A stretch of DNA of 64,000 nt from Citrobacter sp. Res13-Sevr-PEB04-36 (GTDB lineage: Bacteria > Pseudomonadota > Gammaproteobacteria > Enterobacterales > Enterobacteriaceae): assembly GCF_015672735.1 (NCBI RefSeq), contig NZ_JADABY010000006.1, positions 1 through 64,000 of the forward strand. Reading direction: 5' to 3'. Positions 1-10,030 of this stretch are shown here, one piece after another. A program made the position numbers and the translations under genes. Within the stretch, counting starts at the first letter, position 1, and every line of letters begins with the position of its first letter. The notes below the pieces were generated by a model. It had not been told where the DNA came from, searched no databases, and worked only from the letters and a program-made list of their open reading frames with translations.

Positions 1-5
1 AAATA

Positions 6-132
6 TATACCCTAAATAATTCGAGTTGCTTAAAGGCGGCAAGGGAGTGAATCCCCAGGAGCATAGATAACTATGTGACTGGGGTGAGCGAGCGTAGCCA
101 ACACATAAGCAACTTGAAGTATGACGGGTATA
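6..132. repeat. ERIC element (copy 1)
   Basis: A 127-bp imperfect palindrome bounded by TATACCC and GGGTATA. Its core contains GTGAATCCCCAGGAGC and GTGACTGGGGTGAGCG, which match the well-known ERIC primer sites of enterobacteria. It lies in the intergenic space upstream of dcuB. Two more copies occur at 50410 and 59778. Confidence 0.93.
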
Positions 133-768
133 ATTGTATCCAACATGTTAACGTTCTATTTTATTATTGACAAACATCACACTGTTTTTAATTTCAAAAT
201 CACTAACAAAAGTTAATTAAGTATTATCTAACTCGCAGAATGTGTATTTTTACCTCTAAAGGATTAGTCTGAAATTAACCAGACATAAAAATCTATATCG
301 GTAGCAATGGAGAACATGCTACGTACTATGGACACCGAACATTTTTGTGAGCAAATAAAAGTATCCGTACGCCAACCTCATAACACCATGAATTGGCGTG
401 AGCGAGATCACATCAATAATGCACTCACCGATTCTGCCGGTGGTTCACGTAATAGTAGAGAACGTAAAGCTGACGATAAGTTTCCGGATAACCGGGACAA
501 CGCATCTACATTACAACGTCAGCCAATGCTCTTCATAACAAGCTCCGCTTCCCATCGCCTGAGGATTCTCTCCTCTGAACAAAGTCACAGAAAAAAGTTA
601 AATATTTCCAATAACGTTTAAAAATTTTCTAGCCAGACATTTGAACATTAATCGCAAATACGGACATACCGAATATTGACCGCTTTCTGATGCTTATTCC
701 AGCATAAAAGAATGTGGCACAGATCCATTTATCAAATATTGACTGGGTTTTTCGCGAGGGTAAATAAA
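133..768. other. Intergenic leader upstream of dcuB
   Basis: About 640 bases without a convincing gene, AT-rich over its first half. A 104-codon open frame at 307-621 has no good ribosome-binding site, an unstructured polar composition and no family I recognise, so I do not call it. In E. coli this interval carries the DcuR, FNR and CRP control region of dcuB, and it probably does the same here, but I could not place individual sites with confidence. Confidence 0.5.
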
Positions 769-2109
769 ATGTTATTTAGTATACAACTTCTTATAATATT
801 AATATGTTTGTTTTATGGTGCCAGAAAGGGCGGTATCGCACTGGGTTTGTTAGGCGGTATCGGTCTGGTCATTCTGGTTTTCGTTTTCCATCTCCAGCCA
901 GGTAAACCACCTGTAGACGTTATGCTGGTCATTATCGCCGTGGTTGCTGCCTCCGCAACCTTGCAGGCCTCCGGCGGTCTTGATGTTATGCTGCAAATTG
1001 CTGAAAAGCTGCTGCGTCGTAACCCAAAATACGTCTCCATCGTGGCACCGTTTGTCACCTGCACCCTGACTATCCTTTGTGGTACAGGTCACGTGGTGTA
1101 CACCATTCTGCCTATCATCTATGACGTTGCGATTAAGAACAATATTCGCCCGGAACGTCCGATGGCGGCGAGTTCTATCGGTGCGCAGATGGGTATCATT
1201 GCCAGCCCGGTTTCCGTGGCCGTCGTGTCACTGGTTGCCATGCTGGGTAACGTAACGTTTGAAGGCAAGCACCTCGAATTCCTCGACCTGCTCGCTATCA
1301 CCATCCCCTCTACCCTGCTGGGTATTCTGGCGATCGGTATCTTCAGCTGGTTCCGTGGTAAAGATCTGGACAAAGACGAAGATTTTCAGAAGTTCATTTC
1401 CGTTCCTGAAAACCACCACTATGTCTATGGCGACACCGCCACGCTGTTAGATAAGAAGCTGCCTAAGAGCAACTGGCTGGCAATGTGGATCTTCCTGGCC
1501 GCTATCGCTGTCGTTGCCGTGCTCGGTGCGGTATCTGAATTGCGTCCTTCTTTTGGCGGTAAACCACTGTCAATGGTTCTGGTTATCCAGATGTTCATGC
1601 TGCTGACCGGCGCACTGATTATCATCCTGACCAAAACCAACCCCGCATCTATCTCTAAAAATGAAGTCTTCCGTTCAGGTATGATCGCGATTGTAGCGGT
1701 GTACGGTATTGCCTGGATGGCGGAAACCATGTTCGGCGCGCACATGTCTGAAATTCAGGGCGTACTGGGCGAGATGGTGAAAGAATATCCGTGGGCCTAT
1801 GCGGTTGTCCTGCTGTTGGTCTCCAAGTTTGTAAACTCCCAGGCTGCGGCGCTGGCGGCTATCGTGCCGGTCGCGCTGGCTATCGGCGTTGATCCAGCGT
1901 ACATCGTTGCCTCTGCTCCGGCATGCTACGGTTACTACATTCTGCCGACCTACCCGAGCGATCTGGCTGCCATTCAGTTTGACCGTTCCGGCACAACCCG
2001 CATTGGCCGCTTCGTCATTAACCACAGCTTTATTCTGCCTGGTTTGATTGGCGTAAGCGTATCCTGCGTATTTGGCTGGGTGTTCGCTGCAATGTACGGT
2101 TTCCTGTAA
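769..2109 (+). CDS. dcuB: Anaerobic C4-dicarboxylate transporter DcuB
   Basis: Inner-membrane fumarate/succinate antiporter of the Dcu family. It imports fumarate or malate and exports succinate during fumarate respiration. The 446-residue product is nearly identical over its length to E. coli DcuB as I recall it, with about a dozen hydrophobic segments and the opening [13 protein letters not shown]. An in-frame extension back to 712 exists, but ATG at 769 has a GAGGG ribosome-binding site and gives the family length. fumB follows after 95 bp, so transporter and fumarase supply and consume the same substrate. Regulation by DcuSR and FNR is family knowledge; dcuSR would lie left of the window. 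Confidence 0.97.
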   Translation: MLFSIQLLIILICLFYGARKGGIALGLLGGIGLVILVFVFHLQPGKPPVDVMLVIIAVVAASATLQASGGLDVMLQIAEKLLRRNPKYVSIVAPFVTCTLTILCGTGHVVYTILPIIYDVAIKNNIRPERPMAASSIGAQMGIIASPVSVAVVSLVAMLGNVTFEGKHLEFLDLLAITIPSTLLGILAIGIFSWFRGKDLDKDEDFQKFISVPENHHYVYGDTATLLDKKLPKSNWLAMWIFLAAIAVVAVLGAVSELRPSFGGKPLSMVLVIQMFMLLTGALIIILTKTNPASISKNEVFRSGMIAIVAVYGIAWMAETMFGAHMSEIQGVLGEMVKEYPWAYAVVLLLVSKFVNSQAAALAAIVPVALAIGVDPAYIVASAPACYGYYILPTYPSDLAAIQFDRSGTTRIGRFVINHSFILPGLIGVSVSCVFGWVFAAMYGFL

Positions 2110-2119
2110 TCACACTTCG

Positions 2120-2145
2120 CGTGCCGTCCCTTTTTGTACGGCACG
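2120..2145 (+). terminator. Hairpin between dcuB and fumB
   Basis: Inverted repeat CGTGCCGT / ACGGCACG with a 10-nt, T-rich loop, 10 bases after the dcuB stop. No T-run follows, so it may be an attenuating or mRNA-stabilising hairpin rather than a full terminator. This fits partial read-through into fumB. Confidence 0.5.
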
Positions 2146-2204
2146 CCACTCATAAAATGCAGAACAATTTACGTTTCTGATAAAAAAGAAAAGGCTGGAA
2201 GCAA

Positions 2205-3851
2205 ATGTCAAAAGTTGAATTCACTTACCAGGCGCCTTTCCCGCTGGGGGAAGACAAAACTGAGTACTATCTGCTGACATCCGATCACGTCAGCGTCGGC
2301 GAGTTTGAAGGCGAGACAATCCTGAAGGTAGAACCAGAAGCGCTGACGCTCCTGGCCCAGCAAGCCTTCCACGATGCCTCCTTCATGCTCCGCCCGGAAC
2401 ACCAGCAGCAAGTCGCCTCCATTCTCCACGACCCTGAAGCCAGCGAAAACGATAAGTACGTGGCGCTGCAATTCCTGAGAAACTCTGAAATCGCCGCCAA
2501 AGGCGTACTGCCGACCTGCCAGGATACCGGCACGGCAATTATCATGGGCAAAAAAGGCCAGCGCGTCTGGACCGGCGGCGGCGACGAAGCTGCGCTCTCC
2601 AAAGGCGTCTTTAACACCTACATTGAAGACAACCTGCGCTACTCGCAAAACGCTGCGCTGGATATGTACAAAGAGGTCAATACCGGGACTAACTTACCCG
2701 CACAAATCGACCTGTACAGCGTTGATGGCGATGAATACAAATTCCTGTGTGTGGCCAAAGGCGGCGGCTCTGCCAACAAAACGTACCTCTATCAGGAAAC
2801 CAAAGCACTGCTGACCCCCGGCAAACTGAAAGATTACCTGGTCGATAAGATGCGCACGCTCGGTACGGCGGCCTGCCCGCCTTACCACGTCGCCTTTGTC
2901 ATTGGCGGCACCTCAGCAGAAAGCACCCTCAAAACGGTGAAACTGGCCAGCACGCACTACTATGACGCGCTGCCGACCGAAGGTAATGCCCATGGTCAGG
3001 CGTTCCGTGACGTTCAACTGGAACAAGAACTGCTTGAAGAAGCACAGAAACTGGGTCTCGGCGCACAGTTTGGCGGCAAATACTTCGCACACGATATCCG
3101 CGTGATCCGCTTACCTCGCCACGGCGCATCTTGCCCGGTAGGCATGGGTGTATCCTGCTCTGCCGACCGTAACATCAAGGCCAAAATTAATCGTGACGGT
3201 ATCTGGATTGAAAAACTGGAGCATAATCCAGCCCAGTACATTCCAGAATCGCTGCGTCAGGCAGGTGAAGGTGAAGCGGTTAAGGTTGACCTGAACCGCC
3301 CGATGAAAGAGATCCTCGCCCAGCTTTCTCAGTACCCGGTATCTACGCGCCTGTCGTTAAGCGGCACCATCATTGTGGGTCGCGACATTGCCCATGCGAA
3401 GCTGAAAGAGCGTATTGATTCCGGTGAAGGCCTGCCACAGTACGTGAAAGATCACCCGATCTACTACGCGGGTCCGGCAAAAACACCAGCGGGTTATCCA
3501 TCAGGCTCCTTAGGCCCAACCACCGCAGGTCGTATGGACTCCTACGTTGATCTACTGCAATCCCACGGCGGCAGCATGATCATGCTGGCGAAAGGGAACC
3601 GCAGCCAGCAGGTAACCGACGCCTGCCACAAACACGGCGGCTTCTACTTAGGCAGCATCGGCGGTCCGGCAGCGGTACTGGCACAGCAGAGCATTAAGCA
3701 TCTGGAGTGTGTGGAGTATCCGGAATTAGGAATGGAAGCAATCTGGAAAATCGAAGTTGAAGATTTCCCGGCTTTCATCCTGGTCGATGACAAAGGCAAC
3801 GATTTCTTCCAGCAAATTGTCAGCAAGCAATGCGCTAACTGCGCGAAGTAA
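2205..3851 (+). CDS. fumB: Class I fumarate hydratase FumB, anaerobic
   Basis: Oxygen-sensitive [4Fe-4S] fumarase that interconverts malate and fumarate in the cytoplasm and supplies fumarate as electron acceptor. The 548-residue length equals E. coli FumA/FumB. The three cluster cysteines are visible: C105 in [10 protein letters not shown], one in [10 protein letters not shown] (about 224) and one in [12 protein letters not shown] (about 318). FumA and FumB are close paralogues; the position directly behind dcuB identifies this as FumB. Confidence 0.97.
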   Translation: MSKVEFTYQAPFPLGEDKTEYYLLTSDHVSVGEFEGETILKVEPEALTLLAQQAFHDASFMLRPEHQQQVASILHDPEASENDKYVALQFLRNSEIAAKGVLPTCQDTGTAIIMGKKGQRVWTGGGDEAALSKGVFNTYIEDNLRYSQNAALDMYKEVNTGTNLPAQIDLYSVDGDEYKFLCVAKGGGSANKTYLYQETKALLTPGKLKDYLVDKMRTLGTAACPPYHVAFVIGGTSAESTLKTVKLASTHYYDALPTEGNAHGQAFRDVQLEQELLEEAQKLGLGAQFGGKYFAHDIRVIRLPRHGASCPVGMGVSCSADRNIKAKINRDGIWIEKLEHNPAQYIPESLRQAGEGEAVKVDLNRPMKEILAQLSQYPVSTRLSLSGTIIVGRDIAHAKLKERIDSGEGLPQYVKDHPIYYAGPAKTPAGYPSGSLGPTTAGRMDSYVDLLQSHGGSMIMLAKGNRSQQVTDACHKHGGFYLGSIGGPAAVLAQQSIKHLECVEYPELGMEAIWKIEVEDFPAFILVDDKGNDFFQQIVSKQCANCAK

Positions 3852-4015
3852 CCTATCTGGCCCGGCACCGGACTGTTCCCAATAGTTGGACTCCCAACCT
3901 TTGAGGACAGCCCGGTGATCCCCCCGGGCCACTCTCCCCTCCCCCTCAAAAACGGATATTGAATTTTTATCACACCCGATAAATAGTAGCCTTTTCGACT
4001 ACTCGCAAAATCACC

Positions 4016-4648
4016 ATGATCCGCACACTAAATACTTCAACGCTAAACGCTGGCGCACTAGTACTGGCGCTAATCCTTGTCTATACCGGCTTCTGCGCCA
4101 CAGAAAAAATCACCTGGCTGATGGAAGTCACTCCAGTCATTATTGTCGTGCCGCTACTCCTTGCCACAGCCAGGCGCTATCCGCTGACGCCGCTGCTCTA
4201 CACGCTGATTTTCCTGCATGCCATCATTCTGATGGTGGGCGGTATGTACACTTACGCTAAGGTGCCGATTGGCTTTGACGTTCAGGAATGGCTGAATCTG
4301 AGCCGCAACCCCTATGACAAACTGGGCCACTTCTTCCAGGGTCTGGTGCCAGCCTTGACGGCCAGAGAGATTTTGCTGCGTGGCAATATTGTTCGTGGCC
4401 GTAAGATGCTGGCATTTTTAGTCTGCTGTGTCGCGCTGGCGATCAGCGCCACTTATGAACTGATTGAGTGGTGGGCGGCGCTGGCGATGGGCCAGGGTGC
4501 AGATGATTTCCTTGGCACGCAGGGCGACCCGTGGGATACCCAGTCAGATATGTTCTGCGCCCTGCTTGGCGCGTTAACTACGGTGATGCTGCTGGCGCGA
4601 GTTCATTGCCAACAGCTGCGCCGCTATAAGTTAATAACCATGAACTGA
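4016..4648 (+). CDS. yjdF: YjdF family inner-membrane protein (DUF2238)
   Basis: Small integral membrane protein of 210 residues with about five or six hydrophobic segments. The conserved stretches NPYDKLGHFFQGLVPALTAR and ELIEWWAAL are typical of the DUF2238/YjdF family. Function unknown. It follows fumB after 164 bp on the same strand and converges on melA, exactly as in E. coli except that melB, which normally lies between, is absent. The ATG at 4016 gives the usual family length (about 209). Confidence 0.9.
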   Translation: MIRTLNTSTLNAGALVLALILVYTGFCATEKITWLMEVTPVIIVVPLLLATARRYPLTPLLYTLIFLHAIILMVGGMYTYAKVPIGFDVQEWLNLSRNPYDKLGHFFQGLVPALTAREILLRGNIVRGRKMLAFLVCCVALAISATYELIEWWAALAMGQGADDFLGTQGDPWDTQSDMFCALLGALTTVMLLARVHCQQLRRYKLITMN

Positions 4649-4649
4649 T

Positions 4650-4679
4650 TGCCGGATGTCGCTGACGCTAATCCGGCCT
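4650..4679. repeat. REP-like element between yjdF and melA
   Basis: GCCGGAT and ATCCGGC arms flank a short loop within the 44-bp gap between the convergent genes yjdF and melA. This is the position where melB would be expected. Confidence 0.6.
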
Positions 4680-4692
4680 GTACGTCTCCGTC

Positions 4693-6048
4693 TTATCGAT
4701 GTAACCAGGCCGGTAGCCAGTCACCGTGTGAAGCGATCAGGTCGTCCACCAGCGCATAAATCTCCTCAATACCCAGTACCGCTGCGGTGTGGGGGTCCAT
4801 CATTGCCGCGTGATACACCCGATCACGGTTTTCCGTCAGGATGGCTTCCGTCAACAGAGTCTGCACATTGATATTGGTTTGCATCATTGCCGCCAGATGC
4901 GATGGGAGAGTGCCCACCTTAGTCGGTTGAATGCCGTTGGCATCAACCAGACACGCCACTTCCACACAGCAGCCCTGTGGCAGGTTATCGATCAGGCCGT
5001 CATTACGCACGTTGCCATAAATCACGCTCGGTTCACCGGTCCAGATAGCATTCATGATCGTGCTGGCATATTCCCGCGACGGATTGATATCAATCCGCTC
5101 CGCCGTTTTGTACTCCTCCAGCTCTTTATGCCAGTTCGCCAGTTGTTCCACGCAACGTTTCGGGTATTCATCCAGCGGCACCTTGTAGCGCTCAATCAGG
5201 TCTTCACGTCCCGGCTTAATAAACCACGGCGTATATTCAGCAAAATGTTCTGAAGACTCGGTCACGAAGTACCCCAGTTTTTTGAGCATCTCATACCGCA
5301 CGATGTTCTGGCAGCGGTTGTTCCCGTGAATATTAGGCTTCGGCGCCTGACCGGTGTCATAAGCGGCCAGCAGTTCCGGGTACAGATCCACATAGCGGCC
5401 CTCTGCCGTTTTTCGTTCCAGCTCCAGGTAAAACGCCATATGGTTGATCCCGGCACTGCGATAGCGCAACGTGGCAGGATCGATATTCAAATCACGCGCC
5501 AGCTCCTCCGCTGTCCCCTGAACGGAATGGCAAAGCCCAACCTGTTTTATCTGCGGATAACGTGCATACATAGCCCAGGTGTTCATCGCCATCGGATTGA
5601 CGTAGTTAAGCATCGTGGCATGCGGGCAGACGTCGGTCATGTCTTCACAAATCTGCCATAAATGCGGGATGGTACGCAGCGCGCGCATGATACCGCCCGG
5701 CCCCAGGGTATCAGCAATGGTTTGTTCCAGACCATGACGCTTACACACATCAAAATCAGTGACGGTACACGGCTCATAGCCGCCAATCTGGAAGGCGACA
5801 ACCACAAAGTCGGCATCCTGCAACGCCGCTTTCCGATCGGTATGGCAGGTGATGTGACCGGATGCACCCGCGGAATCCATCAGTTTGCGCACCACAATAT
5901 GCGATTCCTCAAGGCGTGTGGGATCGATATCCATTAAAGCAATATGCGCAGATTTCAGTGCATCGCGGTGAAAGACATCCCCAAGAATGTTTTTGACGAA
6001 AATCGTTGAACCGGCGCCGATAAAGGTAATTTTGGGTGCAGACATCAT
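4693..6048 (-). CDS. melA: Alpha-galactosidase MelA (GH4)
   Basis: Cytoplasmic NAD+- and Mn2+-dependent alpha-galactosidase of glycoside hydrolase family 4, which hydrolyses melibiose to galactose and glucose. The N-terminal dinucleotide-binding motif is GAGSTIFVKN. The metal/catalytic region contains NYVNPMAMNTW, GLCHSVQGTA and GINHMAFYLE. From ATG 6048 the protein is 451 residues, the E. coli length, and that start has GGAG four bases upstream; a GTG one codon earlier is in frame. It is divergent from melR, which should activate it. The permease gene melB, normally next in the operon, is missing. Confidence 0.96.
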   Translation of the reverse strand: MMSAPKITFIGAGSTIFVKNILGDVFHRDALKSAHIALMDIDPTRLEESHIVVRKLMDSAGASGHITCHTDRKAALQDADFVVVAFQIGGYEPCTVTDFDVCKRHGLEQTIADTLGPGGIMRALRTIPHLWQICEDMTDVCPHATMLNYVNPMAMNTWAMYARYPQIKQVGLCHSVQGTAEELARDLNIDPATLRYRSAGINHMAFYLELERKTAEGRYVDLYPELLAAYDTGQAPKPNIHGNNRCQNIVRYEMLKKLGYFVTESSEHFAEYTPWFIKPGREDLIERYKVPLDEYPKRCVEQLANWHKELEEYKTAERIDINPSREYASTIMNAIWTGEPSVIYGNVRNDGLIDNLPQGCCVEVACLVDANGIQPTKVGTLPSHLAAMMQTNINVQTLLTEAILTENRDRVYHAAMMDPHTAAVLGIEEIYALVDDLIASHGDWLPAWLHR

Positions 6049-6316
6049 CACTCTCCAGAACGTTATTGAACATTGTCAGGATGACACGCGGTGACGATGA
6101 AAACCTCCGGCTTCTGTAATGAGCATTCCCAAAAACTCAGATCATCTTTCCGCTCGCACAAAATCTGAGTTAACAGGATAAAACTAGCTAAAAAGCAGAG
6201 AATACGGCTCAAAACATTCACTAAGATGAAATACAGTTACCCGATTTGCGTCCCGATTCTCAGTCTTACCTGTGCGCAAATGGCATGATTATGAGCATTC
6301 AGGAAATGGAGTGACC
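6049..6316. promoter_or_regulatory. melA-melR divergent control region
   Basis: A 268-bp region between the divergent melA and melR starts. By homology it should hold MelR and CRP sites for both promoters. It is AT-rich near both starts. I could not assign individual operators by eye, so only the region is reported. Confidence 0.55.
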
Positions 6317-7249
6317 ATGACAACACTGCCAATACCGCTTCTCCCCCCCGATCCGCACATGTGCAGTAGCGATGAGCAGCAGACCCGCAGCCCTCTGACG
6401 CTGTACTCAGAGTATCAACGCATGGATATCGAACTACGCCCACCGCATGCCATGGACAACAGTCACTGGCACGGCCAGGTGGAGGTGAACGTACCGTTCG
6501 ACGGTGACGTTGAGTATGTAATCAATAACGAAGTGGTGCAGATAAAACAGGGGCATATCACATTATTCTGGGCCTGTACGCCGCATCAACTCACTCGCCC
6601 CGGTACCTGCCAGCAAATGGCAATTTTCAACTTACCGATGCACCTGTTTCTCTCCTGGCCGCTGGATCGTGAACTGATCAACCACGTCACGCATGGCATG
6701 GTCATTAAATCACTGGCGACACAGCAGCTCAGCGCCTTTGAAGTTCAGCGCTGGCAGCAGGAACTGAGCAATCCAAACGAACAAATTCGCCAGTTGGCGA
6801 TCGACGAAATTGGTCTGATGCTTAAGCGCTTTAGCCTGTCAGGATGGCAACCGATTCTGGTCAGTAAAACCTCGCGCACGCACAAAAACAGCGTCTCCCG
6901 GCATGCCCAGTTTTATGTCAGCCAGATGCTGAGTTTTATTGCCGACAACTACGATCAAGCGCTCTCCATCAACAACGTCGCAGAACACGTGAAGCTCAAT
7001 GCCAACTATGCGATGGGGATTTTCCAGCGCGTAATGCAGCTCACCATGAAGCAGTACATTACCGCGATGCGGATCAACCACGTCCGCGCGCTACTGAGCG
7101 ATACCGATAAAACTATTCTGGACGTGGCGCTGACCGCCGGGTTTCGCTCCAGCAGCCGCTTTTACGACACCTTCAACAAATTTGTCGGCATGTCACCACA
7201 GCAATACCGCAAGCTGAGCCAACAGCGGCGACAATCCTCAGCCCTCTGA
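6317..7249 (+). CDS. melR: Melibiose operon regulator MelR (AraC family)
   Basis: AraC/XylS-family activator that responds to melibiose. The N-terminal cupin-like ligand domain includes SHWHGQVEVNVPFDGDVEY. The C-terminal double helix-turn-helix spans roughly the last 100 residues, including KLNANYAMGIFQRVMQLTMK and ALTAGFRSSSRFYDTFNKF. The ATG at 6317 has GGAG five bases upstream and gives 310 residues (E. coli 302); the extra residues are a proline-rich N-terminus. The gene is intact although melB is lost, so the regulator still has melA as target. Confidence 0.95.
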   Translation: MTTLPIPLLPPDPHMCSSDEQQTRSPLTLYSEYQRMDIELRPPHAMDNSHWHGQVEVNVPFDGDVEYVINNEVVQIKQGHITLFWACTPHQLTRPGTCQQMAIFNLPMHLFLSWPLDRELINHVTHGMVIKSLATQQLSAFEVQRWQQELSNPNEQIRQLAIDEIGLMLKRFSLSGWQPILVSKTSRTHKNSVSRHAQFYVSQMLSFIADNYDQALSINNVAEHVKLNANYAMGIFQRVMQLTMKQYITAMRINHVRALLSDTDKTILDVALTAGFRSSSRFYDTFNKFVGMSPQQYRKLSQQRRQSSAL

Positions 7250-7286
7250 CCCCCGGCAATATCACTATCAGCCAAAAAAATAATTC

Positions 7287-7307
7287 CCCTGTCGATAAAC
7301 GGCAGGG
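7287..7307. terminator. Putative terminator hairpin after melR
   Basis: Arms CCCTGTCG / CGGCAGGG (one G-T pair) with an ATAAA loop. An A-run on the left makes this a better terminator for minus-strand transcription, but it may also end melR. Confidence 0.4.
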
Positions 7308-7449
7308 AAAAACCACCACACACACTAATCAACAATTTGTTTTTGAAAGATAAAATCACAAAATAGTCTATTTTTTAACCACTTTACTCCCGTATTTATC
7401 AGGTAAATACTTGCCCTCGTCACACATCCTCCACTACGGGAAAAAGACG

Positions 7450-9717
7450 ATGAAAGTATTAATTGTTGAAAGTGAATTTCTGCATCAGGACACCTGGGTC
7501 GGCCATGCGGTCGAACGTCTGGCGGATGCCCTGAGTCGGCAAAATGTGACCGTCATTAAGTCCACATCATTCGATGATGGTTACGCCATCCTGGCCGCCA
7601 ATGAAGCCATTGACTGCCTGATGTTCAGCTACCAAATGGAACAACAGGATGAACACCTCAACGTCAGGCAATTGATCGGCAAGCTTCACGAACGCCAGCA
7701 AAACGTTCCCGTTTTCCTGCTGGGCGATCGGGAAAAAGCCACCGCATCGCTGGATCGCGATCTGCTGGAGCTTGTCGATGAATTCGCCTGGATTCTGGAA
7801 GATACCGCCGACTTTATCGCCGGGCGCGCCATTGCGGCGATGACTCGCTATCGCCAGCAGCTTCTGCCACCGCTGTTCAGCGCGTTGATGAAGTACGGCG
7901 ACATCCATGAATATTCCTGGGCCGCACCGGGCCACCAGGGCGGCGTCGGATTTACCAAAACTCCAGCCGGTCGTTTCTATCATGACTACTACGGCGAAAA
8001 TCTGTTCCGTAGCGACATGGGTATCGAACGCGCCTCCCTGGGCTCTCTGCTTGACCACACCGGCGCATTTGGCGAGAGTGAAAAATATGCCGCCCGCGTC
8101 TTTGGCGCTGACCGTTCATGGTCCGTGGTGGTCGGCACATCCGGCTCTAACCGCACCATCATGCAGGCCTGCATGACCGACAACGACGTGGTCGTTCTGG
8201 ACCGTAACTGCCATAAATCTATCGAGCAGGGGCTGATCCTCACCGGGGCAAAACCGGTGTATATGGTGCCAAGCCGTAACCGTTACGGCATTATCGGGCC
8301 TATCTACCCGCAGGAAATGCAACCGGAAACGTTGCAGAAAAAAATCAGCGAAAGCCCGCTGACGCAAGGCAAAACTGGGCAAAAACCGTCTTACAGCGTG
8401 GTCACCAACTGCACCTACGACGGCGTCTGCTACAACGCGAAAGAAGCACAGAACCTGCTGGCACAAACCAGCGATCGTATACACTTCGATGAAGCCTGGT
8501 ACGGCTATGCGCGCTTCAACCCGATTTACAACGACCACTACGCCATGCGTGGAGAGCCTAGCGACCATAATGGCCCCACCGTATTTGCCACCCACTCCAC
8601 CCACAAACTGCTGAATGCACTTTCTCAGGCCTCGTACATTCACGTGCGTGAAGGCCGTGGAGCGGTGAATTTCTCTCGCTTTAACCAGGCGTATATGATG
8701 CACGCCACCACTTCGCCGCTGTATGCCATCTGCGCCTCAAACGACGTGGCGGTCTCGATGATGGACGGTAACAGCGGCCTGTCGCTCACTCAGGAAGTAA
8801 TCGACGAAGCGGTTGATTTCCGCCAGGCAATGGCGCGGTTATACAAAGAATTCACCGCCGAGGGCGACTGGTTCTTCAAACCGTGGAACAAAGAGGTGGT
8901 TACCGATCCAAAAACCGGTAAAACCTACGATTTTGCGGATGCACCAACCCAACTGCTGACCACCGACCAGAATTGCTGGGTGATGCGCCCGGGTGAATCC
9001 TGGCACGGCTTTAAAGACCTACCGGATAACTGGAGCATGCTGGACCCAATTAAGGTCAGCATTCTTGCCCCGGGAATGGGTGACGACGGCGAGCAGGAAG
9101 AGAACGGTGTGCCCGCGGCGCTGGTTACCGCCTGGCTTGGACGTCACGGTATCGTACCGACCCGTACCACTGACTTCCAGATTATGTTCCTGTTCTCAAT
9201 GGGGATCACCCGCGGGAAATGGGGCACGCTTATCAACACGCTGTGTTCCTTCAAGCACCATTACGATGCCAATACCCCGCTGTCACAGGTGATGCCAGAA
9301 CTGGTAGAGGAGCATCCTGACACTTATGCCAACATGGGCATTCACGATCTGGGCGACACCATGTTCGCCTGGCTGAAAGAAAACAACCCTGGCAGCCGCC
9401 TCAATGCGGCCTATTCCGGCCTGCCTGTCGCTGAAATCACCCCGCGTGAAGCCTATAACGCCATCGTGAGCGACAACGTTGAGATGGTGGCCATCGAAAA
9501 TCTGCCGGGCCGTATTGCCGCCAATTCCGTTATCCCTTACCCACCGGGAATCCCGATGCTGCTGTCCGGGGAAAACTTTGGCGATGCCAATAGCCCACAG
9601 ATCAGTTACCTGCGTTCGTTGCAATCCTGGGACCATAACTTCCCTGGTTTTGAACATGAAACCGAAGGAACGGAAATTATCGACGGCATGTATCACGTCA
9701 TGTGCGTGAAAGCATAA
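7450..9717 (+). CDS. adiA: Arginine decarboxylase AdiA, acid-inducible
   Basis: PLP-dependent decarboxylase of the arginine-dependent acid-resistance system (AR3). It converts arginine to agmatine and CO2 in the cytoplasm, consuming a proton. From ATG 7450 it has 755 residues, the same as E. coli. The N-terminal wing domain (about 1-130) precedes the PLP fold. The Schiff-base lysine is K386 in ATHSTHKLLNALSQ. An in-frame extension to 7411 lacks a better start. A strong terminator follows at 9814, then the regulator adiY and the antiporter adiC, the complete AR3 set. Confidence 0.97.
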   Translation: MKVLIVESEFLHQDTWVGHAVERLADALSRQNVTVIKSTSFDDGYAILAANEAIDCLMFSYQMEQQDEHLNVRQLIGKLHERQQNVPVFLLGDREKATASLDRDLLELVDEFAWILEDTADFIAGRAIAAMTRYRQQLLPPLFSALMKYGDIHEYSWAAPGHQGGVGFTKTPAGRFYHDYYGENLFRSDMGIERASLGSLLDHTGAFGESEKYAARVFGADRSWSVVVGTSGSNRTIMQACMTDNDVVVLDRNCHKSIEQGLILTGAKPVYMVPSRNRYGIIGPIYPQEMQPETLQKKISESPLTQGKTGQKPSYSVVTNCTYDGVCYNAKEAQNLLAQTSDRIHFDEAWYGYARFNPIYNDHYAMRGEPSDHNGPTVFATHSTHKLLNALSQASYIHVREGRGAVNFSRFNQAYMMHATTSPLYAICASNDVAVSMMDGNSGLSLTQEVIDEAVDFRQAMARLYKEFTAEGDWFFKPWNKEVVTDPKTGKTYDFADAPTQLLTTDQNCWVMRPGESWHGFKDLPDNWSMLDPIKVSILAPGMGDDGEQEENGVPAALVTAWLGRHGIVPTRTTDFQIMFLFSMGITRGKWGTLINTLCSFKHHYDANTPLSQVMPELVEEHPDTYANMGIHDLGDTMFAWLKENNPGSRLNAAYSGLPVAEITPREAYNAIVSDNVEMVAIENLPGRIAANSVIPYPPGIPMLLSGENFGDANSPQISYLRSLQSWDHNFPGFEHETEGTEIIDGMYHVMCVKA

Positions 9718-9813
9718 TGTCGCTTTATAGATAGTCCGATGTTTAAGGTAGACATGTCATGCTTGAGTAATTCCTGAGTATTGCTGCAAAACAATAACAC
9801 TGTCATACCTTTT

Positions 9814-9839
9814 GCGCGGGGCCACCCCGCGCTTTTTTT
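9814..9839 (+). terminator. Rho-independent terminator of adiA
   Basis: Perfect stem GCGCGGGG / CCCCGCGC with a CCA loop, followed by seven T. It lies about 100 bases after the adiA stop. The rest of the 313-base adiA-adiY gap shows no gene and presumably holds the adiY promoter. Confidence 0.93.
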
Positions 9840-10030
9840 ATACAGCGAAAGCACGTTGCCACTCACGTAAATTATTATGTACACCCCAATAATCCCTGAA
9901 GATATTGTAATTGCTCCAAATCACGCTATTTTATCGCAGGTTTTGATTCATCATACAATTCCATTTGACCGGTATTACTCACCCTTCGGCGAGCGACGGT
10001 ATTTTATATTCATATTCCAGGAGTTCGGGT

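Noticed and set aside
307-621. 104-codon open frame upstream of dcuB
   Set aside because: No clear ribosome-binding site, polar low-complexity composition, no family likeness; it lies in the expected dcuB control region.
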